64,000 nucleotides of DNA. It comes from Spirosoma oryzicola. GTDB taxonomy: Bacteria; Bacteroidota; Bacteroidia; Cytophagales; Spirosomataceae. Below, in pieces: positions 17,154-26,669 of the stretch. The stretch is taken from the NCBI RefSeq assembly GCF_021233055.1, contig NZ_CP089538.1:4294501-4358500 (forward strand), given 5' to 3'. Both the position numbers and the translations under genes were made by a program. How positions within the stretch are numbered: the first letter of the stretch is position 1; every line of letters starts with the position of its first letter. The notes beneath the pieces are model-generated. The model saw only the letters and a list, made by a program, of their open reading frames with translations. It was not told the origin of the DNA and ran no database searches.

Positions 17154-17411
17154 TTACCGGCTTCCATTCCGACTACCGCTGTGACCGGAGTGGCCATGCC
17201 CTCCGCGTTCATAAGCAAGCTCTGCTGTGGTTTTGTTTTCCGTCGAGTGATCGTCTTCCGGACCCTGTTTGCTTTTATTCGAGCTTGTCATTTCTCGTTC
17301 AGCATTTGGACGGTCTTTACCGGTGTCATGGGCTTCCTGATTACGGGTCCGCTTATGATTTGCCTGCAAATCTTTCGAACCGGGCTGATCTGTGGTTTTG
17401 TTGTGAGCCAT
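17154..17411 (-). CDS. Small hydrophilic protein of unknown function
   Basis: 85 residues, strongly hydrophilic (Lys, Asn, Asp, Glu, Thr, Ser, His), with no signal peptide and no hydrophobic core. It reads as intrinsically disordered, with a Gly/His/Ser-rich tail (GGHGHSGHSGS). Composition recalls small general-stress proteins, but no family motif is certain. It is flanked by hairpins at 17054-17093 and 17473-17504, which supports an independent transcription unit. The alternative plus-strand frame over this region has no plausible protein features. Confidence 0.6.
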   Translation of the reverse strand: MAHNKTTDQPGSKDLQANHKRTRNQEAHDTGKDRPNAEREMTSSNKSKQGPEDDHSTENKTTAELAYERGGHGHSGHSGSRNGSR

Positions 17412-17472
17412 GATAGTAATCTTGTTGTTGAGTAGGATAATAACAAACCACTAATCCGATTGTTTTTACAGC

Positions 17473-17504
17473 AAAAATCCACACCGGTACCAGTGTGGAT
17501 TTTT
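17473..17504 (-). terminator. Intrinsic terminator of the susC-susD operon
   Basis: A 12-bp perfect stem AAAAATCCACAC (17473-17484) with GTGTGGATTTTT (17493-17504), 8-nt loop, 25 bp after the SusD stop. Confidence 0.9.
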
Positions 17505-17528
17505 GTTAAAGTAACTAACTGTTTATGC

Positions 17529-19283
17529 TTAGTAGCCAGGATTCTGTTTCAGAATAGCTGCGCTACCATTTTGCAGGTCAAGCTGCGTTTGAGGAAGCGG
17601 CAGATACTCGTTCTTACCGGCTGTAAAGACCGCACCGCTATACGCATTCGACAGTTTCGTTTTCTCGTACGTCAGGAACGCCGTCAGCGTTGGCGCAGCA
17701 ATACCCCAGCGTACCAGGTCGAAGAACCGCTGTCCTTCTTGTGACAGCTCTAGCTTACGCTCGAACCGAACCGTGTTACGAGCTACATCCTGCGACGAGA
17801 AAGCCGAAGCCGGATATGGGCTGATTACGTAGTTAGCGGCTGGCTTACCATCAGACGTTGTTACGAAACCGGCAGGATTGGCCGCGCGATTCCGTACTAA
17901 GTTGACGTATTCCATTGCCTTCGATAGACTTCCTACTTCTACCTCCGCTTCAGCAGCCATCAGTAGAACATCCGAATAACGCATCAGTACGATGTTCGTC
18001 GCCGACCAGCCTTTCGTCCAGTTCGATACGTCAGCCACTTTGCCTTGTTGAGCTAGGTAGAAAACGTATTTTTTCGTCGAGTACGGACCGCCAAAGCCTT
18101 GGTTACGAGTCCAGGCGCTGGTGAAATTACCATAATCCAGATAAGGAATACCCCGACGGCCAACCGTATGGTCAAGACGTGGATCGACGGTTTTGGTGTC
18201 AGGCGTGAAAGCATCAGCTGGCAGAAGCCCCATATCCGTTTTCAGCTCGTTGGTAGCATTGTCGTACGCGCCGTTAGCCTGAGCCATATCAATCGGCAGA
18301 CCATTTGCACCCGTACGGAACGAGTTAGCTGCATCGAAGCTTGGCTTAAAGAAGTCGCAGCAAGTAGCGCCGATACCCGCACTATACGGATAGTTTAGGT
18401 TCAAATCGCCAGAAGCGGCATCTGAGCTACCGGCGTTTGCTACGTTCTGAGTAGAGAATACGGCTTCTTCGCTGTTTTCGTTGGCAGAGTTAAATACCTG
18501 AGCGTATTGCGATACGAGACCATATTTTTTACCGTTGGCCGTTTTACCGTTAGCGATAATGAGGTCGTATAGCTTCTTAGCATCAGAAAATTTCTTCTGA
18601 TACATATACGTTCTAGCCAGGTAAGTAGCCGCAGCCCATTTGTTCGCGCGACCTGCCTGAGAATTCGTTTCAGCCAGGTTGTCATATGCGAACTGGAAGT
18701 CAGCCTCAATTTTAGGCCAGATATCGACATCGTTCTTTACAGTAGTAGCACCACTTCCATAATCTAACGTCTCGTCGATATAAGGAACCATGTTAAAGGT
18801 CCGCTTAAGATCAAAGTAATACAGGCCTCTCAAAAAACGAGCTTCGCCAGCAAACTGCTGCTTCGAAGCGGCAGTTACGGTAGAGGCAGCGGAAGGCAGG
18901 GTACGAAGTACCGAATTAGCCCGACTAACCCCTTCGTATAATGCCTGCCACCGAGAGTTCACTTCAGCACTGGATGCGTTAATTAAGTAGGTTTCAAACG
19001 GTGTAATCGCACTGAAGTCAGATGGATCAGACCCTTTGTTGGCATCCCCACCCATAATGCTACCATAAACCCAGTTCGTAGGACTGGCCGTTTGCGAAAA
19101 GCCCCGTCCGTTCAGTTGTGTGTAAGCACTAATCACCAAGCCTTGCAGACCGGCATTTGTTGTTATATCTGCGTTTTGCAACTGACCAGTTGGCGCTACG
19201 TCCAAAAAGGAATCTTTGCAAGACACTGAGATTACGGTCAAAAGTAGTGTAACCCCCACTCCTTTTGTGATTATATTTTTCAT
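17529..19283 (-). CDS. SusD/RagB family outer-membrane nutrient-binding lipoprotein
   Basis: 584 residues. A lipoprotein signal ends at VISVSC. Then DSFLDVAPTGQL and the N-terminal SusD-like region lead into TPR-type helices (EARFLRGLYYFDLKRTF is the typical helix) and a C-terminal RagB/SusD region with MRYSDVLLMAAEAEVEVG and ELSQEGQRFFDLVRWG. SusD proteins sit as lids on SusC transporters and capture oligosaccharides or peptides. The ATG at 19283 gives the natural lipoprotein signal; seven upstream residues (MFLELIN) are excluded. It is second in the operon after SusC (62-bp gap). The ligand cannot be told from sequence. Confidence 0.95.
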   Translation of the reverse strand: MKNIITKGVGVTLLLTVISVSCKDSFLDVAPTGQLQNADITTNAGLQGLVISAYTQLNGRGFSQTASPTNWVYGSIMGGDANKGSDPSDFSAITPFETYLINASSAEVNSRWQALYEGVSRANSVLRTLPSAASTVTAASKQQFAGEARFLRGLYYFDLKRTFNMVPYIDETLDYGSGATTVKNDVDIWPKIEADFQFAYDNLAETNSQAGRANKWAAATYLARTYMYQKKFSDAKKLYDLIIANGKTANGKKYGLVSQYAQVFNSANENSEEAVFSTQNVANAGSSDAASGDLNLNYPYSAGIGATCCDFFKPSFDAANSFRTGANGLPIDMAQANGAYDNATNELKTDMGLLPADAFTPDTKTVDPRLDHTVGRRGIPYLDYGNFTSAWTRNQGFGGPYSTKKYVFYLAQQGKVADVSNWTKGWSATNIVLMRYSDVLLMAAEAEVEVGSLSKAMEYVNLVRNRAANPAGFVTTSDGKPAANYVISPYPASAFSSQDVARNTVRFERKLELSQEGQRFFDLVRWGIAAPTLTAFLTYEKTKLSNAYSGAVFTAGKNEYLPLPQTQLDLQNGSAAILKQNPGY

Positions 19284-19345
19284 ATTTATTAATTCTAGGA
19301 ACAAAGTTAATGCGTTTCGAAAAGCTGTTAGCTTCTTGAGTTTAA

Positions 19346-22300
19346 TTAAAAACCGATGTTCAGGCCCACATTATAGCTCCGGGTGATCGGATAGTTACCG
19401 ATGTCAACGCCAAGGTTCTGGTCAGCCGCTCCACCAACACCTGGATCTAGGCCTTTATAGCCTGTAACGGTGAAGACGTTGTTAGCCGCAAGCGAGATCC
19501 GAACCCGGCTCAGGTTGACCTTGTTCAGCAGCGTCGCTGGCAAGGTATAACCAAGCGTAATGTTCTGCATCCGCAGGAACGATCCATTCTCAACATAGAA
19601 CGAGTTAGGAACTGTGTTGGTACTGAGGTTTGCTACATCTTCAAAAATTGGCTGTGTCGTATTGGTATTTGTGGGTGTCCATGAATTTTTCACCCGCGCA
19701 CTAACAGCTGCTCCTGAGAAAGATGGGTAGAAGTCGGTATACCACTTCGACATGTTGAATATCTTACCGCCCAGTGATGTATACAGATACGTAGCCAGAT
19801 CAAATCCTTTGTACGTAAGGCGCAAATTCATACCGCCCGTGAACTTAGGTACTGGACTACCGATAAACGTACGGTCATTATTGTCAATTACACCATTACC
19901 ATCTACATCGGCGTAACGGAAACGTCCCAGACCCGCTCCTTCTTGTTTTGGCGCAGCATTAATTTCTTCCTGCGTGTTGAACAAACCAAGTACTTTATAG
20001 CCAAAGAACGAAGCAATCGACTGACCAGGTTGGTTACGAGTCATAGGCAATGAAAGCCGGTTCGTAGGTGGGCTCACGTCGAAGTAAGGAACGCCTGGTG
20101 CCAACGTTAGAATTTTGTTGCTCAAGAAACTACCATTTACGTCCACTTCATAACCTAGATCGTTAGCCACTTTACCCCGGGTAATCAGTTGAATATCGAT
20201 ACCCTGGTTTCTCATGCTGGCGATATTTACCGACGGCGCTGTTGCACGGACACCTACGACACCCGCAATAGGTACTTGGTATAACAGATCTTTGGTATCC
20301 TTCCGCCAAACATCGAATACAACATCAAGCTTGCCGTTGAAGAACGAACCATCGATACCGATGTTTGTCGTGGTACTGGTTTCCCATTTCGCATTTGGGT
20401 TACCGATCCGGCTACGGAAGAAACCGGGATCTACACCCGAGTTACCACCGCTAATATCGTACGAGTTCGCGATGTTCGACTGAAACAAGCTGTACTGGTT
20501 GTTTGGGTTTACGTTATTCGAGTTACCCATTTGTCCCCAACCACCACGAACTTTCAAATCCGTGATAAAGGGCAGGTTTTTCATGAAGTCCTCACCCGAT
20601 AACCGCCAAGCGGCCGAGAAAGCTGGGAAAACCCCGTAGCGGTTGCTAGCCCCGAAGCGTGATGAACCATCGCGACGAACTACTGCCGTAACAATGTATT
20701 TATCCATCAGGCTGTAGTTAACGCGGCCAAACTGCGAATAGAAGTTTACACCACTGAACAGATCACTGTTTGATTGCCGACCTGAAGCCTGTGACGTTGT
20801 GATACTAGCATACGCAGGATCCGTTGAGAATGGGTTCAGACCCACACCACTGATGTTCCGGCCAAATCCGTCGTTCAGTGCTTCAAGACCAGCTAACACA
20901 TCGAGGTGATGGATACCAAACGTCCGCTTGTACTGAGCGGTATTTGTAAACGTCCAAGCGATTGTATAGCCAGCTCCTTCGTTGATACGGAAACCGCCGT
21001 TGTTTCCTTCGGCATTTTCGTAGGTATTACGCGACGTAGTTTTGTTGTAGTAGTTCGAGAGAACACCACCGATGCTACTGCGAACGGTTAAATCAGGGAT
21101 GATGTCATATTCCAGATACGCATTCCCAAATAGGCTTACGTTGAAGTTCCGGTTATTTTTAGCCGCATCGCGGTTTGCTCTAGGGTTGGAAGGGTTGTTG
21201 AAACCTTTAGCTGCCGTACCTGCATAACCACCGAATACGTCGTATACGGGAACAATGGGAGCCATCCGAAAAGCAAGCAGAATATCATTCTCTTCTTGTG
21301 ATGCATTTTGACCATTGGTACCGCCAAACTGACCGGTGTTATCGATGTAAGTGGCCTGTAAGTTCTCACCAAACCGCAGTTTCTTGTTCTTCAGAACGTC
21401 GAAATCCGAGTTAACGCGGAAGGTATACCGAGCAAAGTTGTTGTTCAGGATAATACCAGGCTGCGACTGCTGACTGACACTCACGTAATAACGACCGCTT
21501 TCACTTCCACCCGAGAAGCCAAGGGTATGGCGCATTAAAATAGGGACTCTAGTGATTGCTTTATACCAGTCTGTACCTTCTTTGTTGGCACGTGTTACTT
21601 GATAAACAGCGCCTAGAGAAGGATCGATATTGTACTTTGCCCGCTCAGCATTCAAATCGACTCCACCCGTTACGCCAAAGCGGTTACCAACCTGTATATA
21701 TTCTGGCAAAACAGGGGTTGTTCCAGAACCATACTGACCACCAGCGATACCGGTAAAGCTGTCAGGTCCTATCGTTTCTCCATTGGCAACACGCCGATTA
21801 CGGATAGCGTTCCAGGTCCAGTCAGCCTGTTCTTGTGGTGTTAGCAGAGCAGGCGCATGACCCGGATCGGTAACCCCGTACAGACCATCATAGCTAACGC
21901 TCAGTTTCTGAGCCCGGCGCTGGCCTTTCTTGGTGGTAATAACGATAACCCCGTTCGCAGCACGAGCACCATAGATCGAAGCGGCAGCCGCATCTTTCAG
22001 TACCGTCGTTGACTCAATATCGTCTGGGCTGATGAAACCACTACCCTGGGTTGGAACCCCATCAACCACGTACAAAGGCTGGTTACCACCGAAGGCACCA
22101 AATCCACGGACACGGATGGTGTTGCTAGCTCCAGGCTGTCCGCTGGCGATAACGGTTACCCCGGCAACGCGCCCTTGCAGCTGGGTTTCAACGTTAGCTG
22201 AAGGAATAGCCGCTAAGTCCCGCGCTTTTACCGTGGCGACGGCACCTGTATTGTCCCGTTTACTGTCCGTTGTATAACCTGTTACAACGACTTCATTCAG

Positions 22301-22618
22301 CGTAGAGGATTCTTCTTCGAGTTGAATGGCAACAGCCGTTTGGCTACCTACAGTTACCTGCGTTGACTTAAACCCAATTGCGGATATCGTAAGTACATCA
22401 TCCGCTCCGCGCACAGACAAGGTAAAAGCACCATTGGCATCCGTCGATGTACCGATGGTCGTACCCTTAATAACTACGTTAGCACCCGGAACCGGATCGG
22501 TATTGCTACTCACTGTACCAGTGATCCGACGGTTCTGAGCAAAAACGGTTGTGCCCCACAGGAGCACCGATCCCCACAGCAGTAAAAACTGAAAGGTCTT
22601 GTAAAAATTTGTGTTCAT
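19346..22618 (-). CDS. SusC/RagA family TonB-linked outer-membrane transporter
   Basis: 1090 residues. Signal peptide (about 1-28, ending TVFAQ), a carboxypeptidase-regulatory-like domain (about 30-110: ITGTVSSNTDPVPGANVVIKGT), then NEVVVTGY as the TonB-interaction motif. The plug domain follows (IRVRGFGAFGGNQPLYVVDGVP; a SusC-type signature). A long beta-barrel ends in YNVGLNIGF, with the terminal Phe needed for barrel assembly. It imports large ligands across the outer membrane with TonB energy. The ATG at 22618 begins MNTNFYKTF; an upstream ATG would add six residues. No dedicated regulator or glycosidase is adjacent. Confidence 0.96.
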   Translation of the reverse strand: MNTNFYKTFQFLLLWGSVLLWGTTVFAQNRRITGTVSSNTDPVPGANVVIKGTTIGTSTDANGAFTLSVRGADDVLTISAIGFKSTQVTVGSQTAVAIQLEEESSTLNEVVVTGYTTDSKRDNTGAVATVKARDLAAIPSANVETQLQGRVAGVTVIASGQPGASNTIRVRGFGAFGGNQPLYVVDGVPTQGSGFISPDDIESTTVLKDAAAASIYGARAANGVIVITTKKGQRRAQKLSVSYDGLYGVTDPGHAPALLTPQEQADWTWNAIRNRRVANGETIGPDSFTGIAGGQYGSGTTPVLPEYIQVGNRFGVTGGVDLNAERAKYNIDPSLGAVYQVTRANKEGTDWYKAITRVPILMRHTLGFSGGSESGRYYVSVSQQSQPGIILNNNFARYTFRVNSDFDVLKNKKLRFGENLQATYIDNTGQFGGTNGQNASQEENDILLAFRMAPIVPVYDVFGGYAGTAAKGFNNPSNPRANRDAAKNNRNFNVSLFGNAYLEYDIIPDLTVRSSIGGVLSNYYNKTTSRNTYENAEGNNGGFRINEGAGYTIAWTFTNTAQYKRTFGIHHLDVLAGLEALNDGFGRNISGVGLNPFSTDPAYASITTSQASGRQSNSDLFSGVNFYSQFGRVNYSLMDKYIVTAVVRRDGSSRFGASNRYGVFPAFSAAWRLSGEDFMKNLPFITDLKVRGGWGQMGNSNNVNPNNQYSLFQSNIANSYDISGGNSGVDPGFFRSRIGNPNAKWETSTTTNIGIDGSFFNGKLDVVFDVWRKDTKDLLYQVPIAGVVGVRATAPSVNIASMRNQGIDIQLITRGKVANDLGYEVDVNGSFLSNKILTLAPGVPYFDVSPPTNRLSLPMTRNQPGQSIASFFGYKVLGLFNTQEEINAAPKQEGAGLGRFRYADVDGNGVIDNNDRTFIGSPVPKFTGGMNLRLTYKGFDLATYLYTSLGGKIFNMSKWYTDFYPSFSGAAVSARVKNSWTPTNTNTTQPIFEDVANLSTNTVPNSFYVENGSFLRMQNITLGYTLPATLLNKVNLSRVRISLAANNVFTVTGYKGLDPGVGGAADQNLGVDIGNYPITRSYNVGLNIGF

Positions 22619-22947
22619 AAAATTTGGCCTCATCAATTATTTCAAAACGGATCAATATTAATGAGTCGAATTAATTTTTCAAAGATCAATTTGTCATTTT
22701 TTAACGTTAACCTAATTTTATACTAACAAATACGTAAAAAACACCATGCGTATATTTACCAATTAACTGATTGTCAGAATATTGTATTTCATCCTTGTGA
22801 AATGATAATCTTTTGAGAATCTATAAATATTTTTTAATATTATGCCGTTATTCTCCAGTGAATAACAAAGGCAAAACCTCCTTTGTCTACACAAGAATCA
22901 GTTTATTGTACTAACGTCTAGCCGCTGTTTTTTTCATAAGTATTTTT
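22619..22947. other. Divergent AT-rich intergenic region between susC and the VCBS gene
   Basis: About 330 bp of strongly AT-rich DNA that must hold promoters for both directions. I find no full TTG-N20-TAnnTTTG match and no convincing operator, hairpin or small gene. A partial plus-strand candidate is TTTG followed later by TAATTTTA near 22695-22730. Confidence 0.5.
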
Positions 22948-25900
22948 ATGACCTACCGTTATCTGTATTTTGTATTACTCTTTTTATCCAGTTACCTTAT
23001 TACCTCCTGCCAGTCTTCGTCAAACCGATTATTTTCTTTGCTACCCGCTTCCGAGACGGGCATTACGTTTGCCAACCGGATCACCAACACTGACTCTACG
23101 AGTATTCTGGATGTTGAGTATTTCTATAATGGTGGTGGCGTGGCGTTAGGGGATTTTAACAAAGACGGACTACCCGATGTATTTTTTACCGGTAACCAGG
23201 TTGCGAACCGGCTTTACCTGAATAAAGGCGATTTCAAGTTTGATGACATTAGCACATCGGCAGGCATTACCGGGAACGGTAAGTGGTGTTCTGGTGCGAC
23301 GCTGATCGATATCAACAATGATGGTTGGCTGGATATTTATGTCAGTGCGACGCTTAGTAAGTCTGATAAGCAGCGCGAAAATCTGCTGTACGTAAACCAG
23401 GGGCTACGTGATGGCAAGCCTGTCTTTCGCGAAATGGCGCATGAGTACGGCATTGCGGACGACAGCCATACGACCAACGCGGCCTTTTTCGATTACGACA
23501 ACGATGGTGATCTGGACCTGTATTTGCTCACCGACCGCATCGATGAGTCGCCGAATGTGTACCGTACCAAAGTTAGCGATGGCTCTTCGCTGAATGCGGA
23601 CCGACTGTACCGTAATGATTTTGACAAAAAACTCGGTCATCCTTTTTTTACGAATGTTTCGAAGCAGGCTGGGATCGTACACGAAGGGTACGGATTGGGC
23701 CTAAACATTACGGATATCAACCGGGATGGCTGGAAAGACATTTACGTAACGAACGATTACGTTTCGGATGACCTAATGTACATCAATAACCACGACGGTA
23801 CGTTTACCGACCGGGCTGCCGAGTATTTCAAGCACACCAGCAACACGGCCATGGGGAATGATGTAACGGATATTAATAACGACGGCTTGGTTGATGTACT
23901 GGCGCTGGATATGTTACCCCGCGACAATTACCGAAAAAAGATGCTGCTGGCTCCCAACAACTACCAGACATATCTTTATAATGACGAATATAAGTTCAAC
24001 TACCAGGTCGTACGCAATACGCTTCAGCTTAATCAGGGGCCGCGTCCTAATTCGAACACTCCGGCATTCAGTGAAATCAGCTTATTAGCCGACGTAGCCG
24101 AGACCGATTGGAGCTGGACACCGATGGCCGCAGACTTTGACCACGATGGCTTTCGCGACCTGATCATCACCAACGGATTTCCGCAGGACGTTACCGACCG
24201 TGATTTTATGACGTTCATCACCGAGAACGCCAACATTGCGACCAAAGATTATAAGCTTTCTCAAATTCCGGTAGTTAAGATCAGTAATTACGCGTTTCAC
24301 AACAACGGCGATCTGACGTTTTCGGACGTTACGCAGAATTGGGGCATTGATAATCCTTCTTTCTCGAACGGGGCGGCTTACGGTGATCTTGACAACGACG
24401 GCGACCTGGACTATATCGTTAACAACATCAACGACTCCGCTTTCGTCTACCGGAACAACCTTATCGAGCGTAAGCCGGAAAAAGCCAATTACCTGCGCGT
24501 AAAATTTGCGGGTCCAACGTCGAACCCGATGGGCTTAGGCGCTTTCGTTGAATTGCACTACGGCGAAAACAACGGGCAACAGCAGGTGTATGAGCACAGC
24601 CCGTACAGGGGTTATCTGTCAACGGTTGAACCAGTCGCTCATTTCGGCTTAGGCAGCGCAAAGACAATTAGTGAAGTCCGCATTATCTGGCCAGGTACCG
24701 GGGGGCAAGCCGCACGGCAGCAGATCCTGCGGAACGTGAAAGCGAATCAGGTGCTAATCGTCGACAGTCGTAACGCGCATGAGCCTGTACCGGCTATCAA
24801 GCAACCGTCGAGTCTTTTCCACGAAGTAACCGACTCGCTAAAAATAGCTTTCCAGCATGAGGAGCCGGAATACATTGACTTCAACAACCAGAAACTATTA
24901 CCGCATAAGTTTTCGCAGTACGGTCCCAGCGTATCGGTTGGCGACGTTAACGGTGATGGCTTAGATGACTTGTTTATTGGTGGCTCCAAATCGAAAAAAG
25001 GCCATTTCTTAATTCAGACAGCGGCCGGTTCGTTCGTTGACCGAGATTTATTGCCCGAACAGAAAGGTCCGGAGGATAAGCCGGAAGAAGACATGGGGAC
25101 GCTGCTTTTCGACGCCGATGGCGATGGCGACCTGGATTTGTACATTGCCAGCGGTAGCATAGAAGGGCAGGCTAATACAACTGCTTTTCAGGATCGACTT
25201 TACATCAACGATGGGCCTAAAGGATCGGGTAAATTTATCCTGAGCCCCGGTGCAATTCCACAAAATGTGGTCAGCAAATCGTGCGTCAAAGCAGCCGACT
25301 TCGACCGGGACGGGGATCTGGACCTGTTTATCGGGGGACGTGTCGAGCCCGATCATTATCCAAAACCGGTATCAAGCTTTATCTTACGCAATGATGGCGG
25401 TTCATCGAAGACAGGCACACCTCACTTTACGGATGTTACAAAAACAGTAGCGCCAGGTCTGCAAACCATAGGGCTCGTGTGCGATGCGCTCTGGACTGAT
25501 TCGGATAACGATGGTTGGCCCGATCTGCTGCTGGCTGGTGAGTTCATGCCGTTGACATTGCTGAAAAACCAACGCGGCAAACTAGAGAAAACCACTTCTG
25601 GTCTCGAAGGTCAGAAAGGCTGGTGGAATTCATTGGTAGCGGGCGATTTTGACCGGGATGGCGACATCGATTACATAGCGGGCAATTTGGGTCGTAACGC
25701 CCGGATGCGGGCCAGCGATACGGAACCAGTACGTGTCTACGCCGGAGATTTCGACAATAACGGTTTTTACGACGCCATACCGACGATTTTTATTCCCGAT
25801 GCGGACGGAAAACGAAAAGAGTACTCCTTTCACGGGCGCGAAGATTTGATCAAGCAAATGATCGCCATGCGTCGCCGGTTCCCGTACTTCAAAGATTTTA

Positions 25901-26559
25901 CAACGGCCAGCATCGACCGGCTACTTACGCCGGAAGAGCGACAGAGTGCGCTGGTCCTAGAAGCCAATTACCTGGAGTCTGCTTACGTAGAAAACAAAGG
26001 TGACGGCACGTTCGCACTTCATACGTTACCGACGCAAGCTCAGTTGGGACCCATCTTTGGCATGGTTGCCGAAGACGTTGATCGTGACGGCAATCTGGAT
26101 GTCGTGCTGGTTGGTAACGACTATGGTGGCGAAGTTTTTGCGGGTCGGTACGACGCTTTGAATGGTCTGGTTCTTCGTGGCGACGGTAAAGGCAACTTTA
26201 TCCCCCAATCAATTGCTAGTAGCGGTTTGTTTGTACCGGGCAACGCGAAAGGACTGGCGCAATTTACGGATAGCCGAGGACGGGAGTTGGTAGTAGCCAC
26301 GCAAAATCGGGGTCGGCTATGCTTGTTCCGAAATAGTAAACCGGCTGCTAGCCTGCGGCTACGCCCTACTGATGCGTCGGCGTTACTTACCTTTGCGGAT
26401 GGCAAGAGACAAAAAGTAGAGTTTACGTACGGCAGTTCGTTTTTGTCTCAATCGGCACGAACGTTACTGCTAAGTCCGTTGGTGAAAGCAGTCGAGATAA
26501 CGGATTCACAAGGCCACAAACGGCAGGAACGTCCTCGCGTTGACGTAGCCTTAAAGTAA
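22948..26559 (+). CDS. CRTAC1-type VCBS/FG-GAP repeat lipoprotein with ASPIC/UnbV domain
   Basis: 1203 residues. A lipoprotein signal ends at LITSC. Many FG-GAP/VCBS repeats with calcium-binding D-x-N/D-x-D-G patterns follow (GDFNKDGLPDVFF, IDINNDGWLDIYV, DYDNDGDLDLYL, GDVNGDGLDDLFI and others). They form beta-propellers in two blocks, about 50-510 and 630-1130. Between them lies an ASPIC/UnbV segment (HFGLGSAKTISEVRIIWPG, about 570-600). Such proteins are common near SusC/SusD pairs in Bacteroidota and are thought to act on the cell surface in ligand binding. The function is not established. It is divergent from SusC and followed by a second VCBS lipoprotein. Confidence 0.9.
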   Translation: MTYRYLYFVLLFLSSYLITSCQSSSNRLFSLLPASETGITFANRITNTDSTSILDVEYFYNGGGVALGDFNKDGLPDVFFTGNQVANRLYLNKGDFKFDDISTSAGITGNGKWCSGATLIDINNDGWLDIYVSATLSKSDKQRENLLYVNQGLRDGKPVFREMAHEYGIADDSHTTNAAFFDYDNDGDLDLYLLTDRIDESPNVYRTKVSDGSSLNADRLYRNDFDKKLGHPFFTNVSKQAGIVHEGYGLGLNITDINRDGWKDIYVTNDYVSDDLMYINNHDGTFTDRAAEYFKHTSNTAMGNDVTDINNDGLVDVLALDMLPRDNYRKKMLLAPNNYQTYLYNDEYKFNYQVVRNTLQLNQGPRPNSNTPAFSEISLLADVAETDWSWTPMAADFDHDGFRDLIITNGFPQDVTDRDFMTFITENANIATKDYKLSQIPVVKISNYAFHNNGDLTFSDVTQNWGIDNPSFSNGAAYGDLDNDGDLDYIVNNINDSAFVYRNNLIERKPEKANYLRVKFAGPTSNPMGLGAFVELHYGENNGQQQVYEHSPYRGYLSTVEPVAHFGLGSAKTISEVRIIWPGTGGQAARQQILRNVKANQVLIVDSRNAHEPVPAIKQPSSLFHEVTDSLKIAFQHEEPEYIDFNNQKLLPHKFSQYGPSVSVGDVNGDGLDDLFIGGSKSKKGHFLIQTAAGSFVDRDLLPEQKGPEDKPEEDMGTLLFDADGDGDLDLYIASGSIEGQANTTAFQDRLYINDGPKGSGKFILSPGAIPQNVVSKSCVKAADFDRDGDLDLFIGGRVEPDHYPKPVSSFILRNDGGSSKTGTPHFTDVTKTVAPGLQTIGLVCDALWTDSDNDGWPDLLLAGEFMPLTLLKNQRGKLEKTTSGLEGQKGWWNSLVAGDFDRDGDIDYIAGNLGRNARMRASDTEPVRVYAGDFDNNGFYDAIPTIFIPDADGKRKEYSFHGREDLIKQMIAMRRRFPYFKDFTTASIDRLLTPEERQSALVLEANYLESAYVENKGDGTFALHTLPTQAQLGPIFGMVAEDVDRDGNLDVVLVGNDYGGEVFAGRYDALNGLVLRGDGKGNFIPQSIASSGLFVPGNAKGLAQFTDSRGRELVVATQNRGRLCLFRNSKPAASLRLRPTDASALLTFADGKRQKVEFTYGSSFLSQSARTLLLSPLVKAVEITDSQGHKRQERPRVDVALK

Positions 26560-26564
26560 GTAAT

Positions 26565-26616
26565 CCGCTTCACCCAAATCACTTGTCGGTGTAGACAAGT
26601 GATTTGGGTGAAGCGG
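26565..26616. terminator. Perfect 23-bp inverted repeat between the two VCBS genes
   Basis: Arms 26565-26587 and 26594-26616 are perfectly complementary with a 6-nt loop (GGTGTA). A short T-run (ATTTTTC) follows on the plus strand. It starts six bases after the upstream stop codon, so it is probably the terminator of the first VCBS gene or an mRNA end stabiliser. The length of perfect pairing is unusual for the window. Confidence 0.8.
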
Positions 26617-26669
26617 CACATTTTTCATACTGCTCAGCAGCCAGCAGTAAAAAGAAGGGTACATCGATA

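Noticed and set aside
17082..17435. 117-codon plus-strand frame opposite the small hydrophilic protein
   Set aside because: It starts inside the 17054-17093 hairpin and has no domain features; the minus-strand reading fits the flanking terminators better.
26604..26669. TTG start extending the haem c VCBS protein by 22 residues
   Set aside because: The TTG lies within the 23-bp hairpin and the extension precedes the lipoprotein signal; GTG 26670 with an AAGAAGG box is better.
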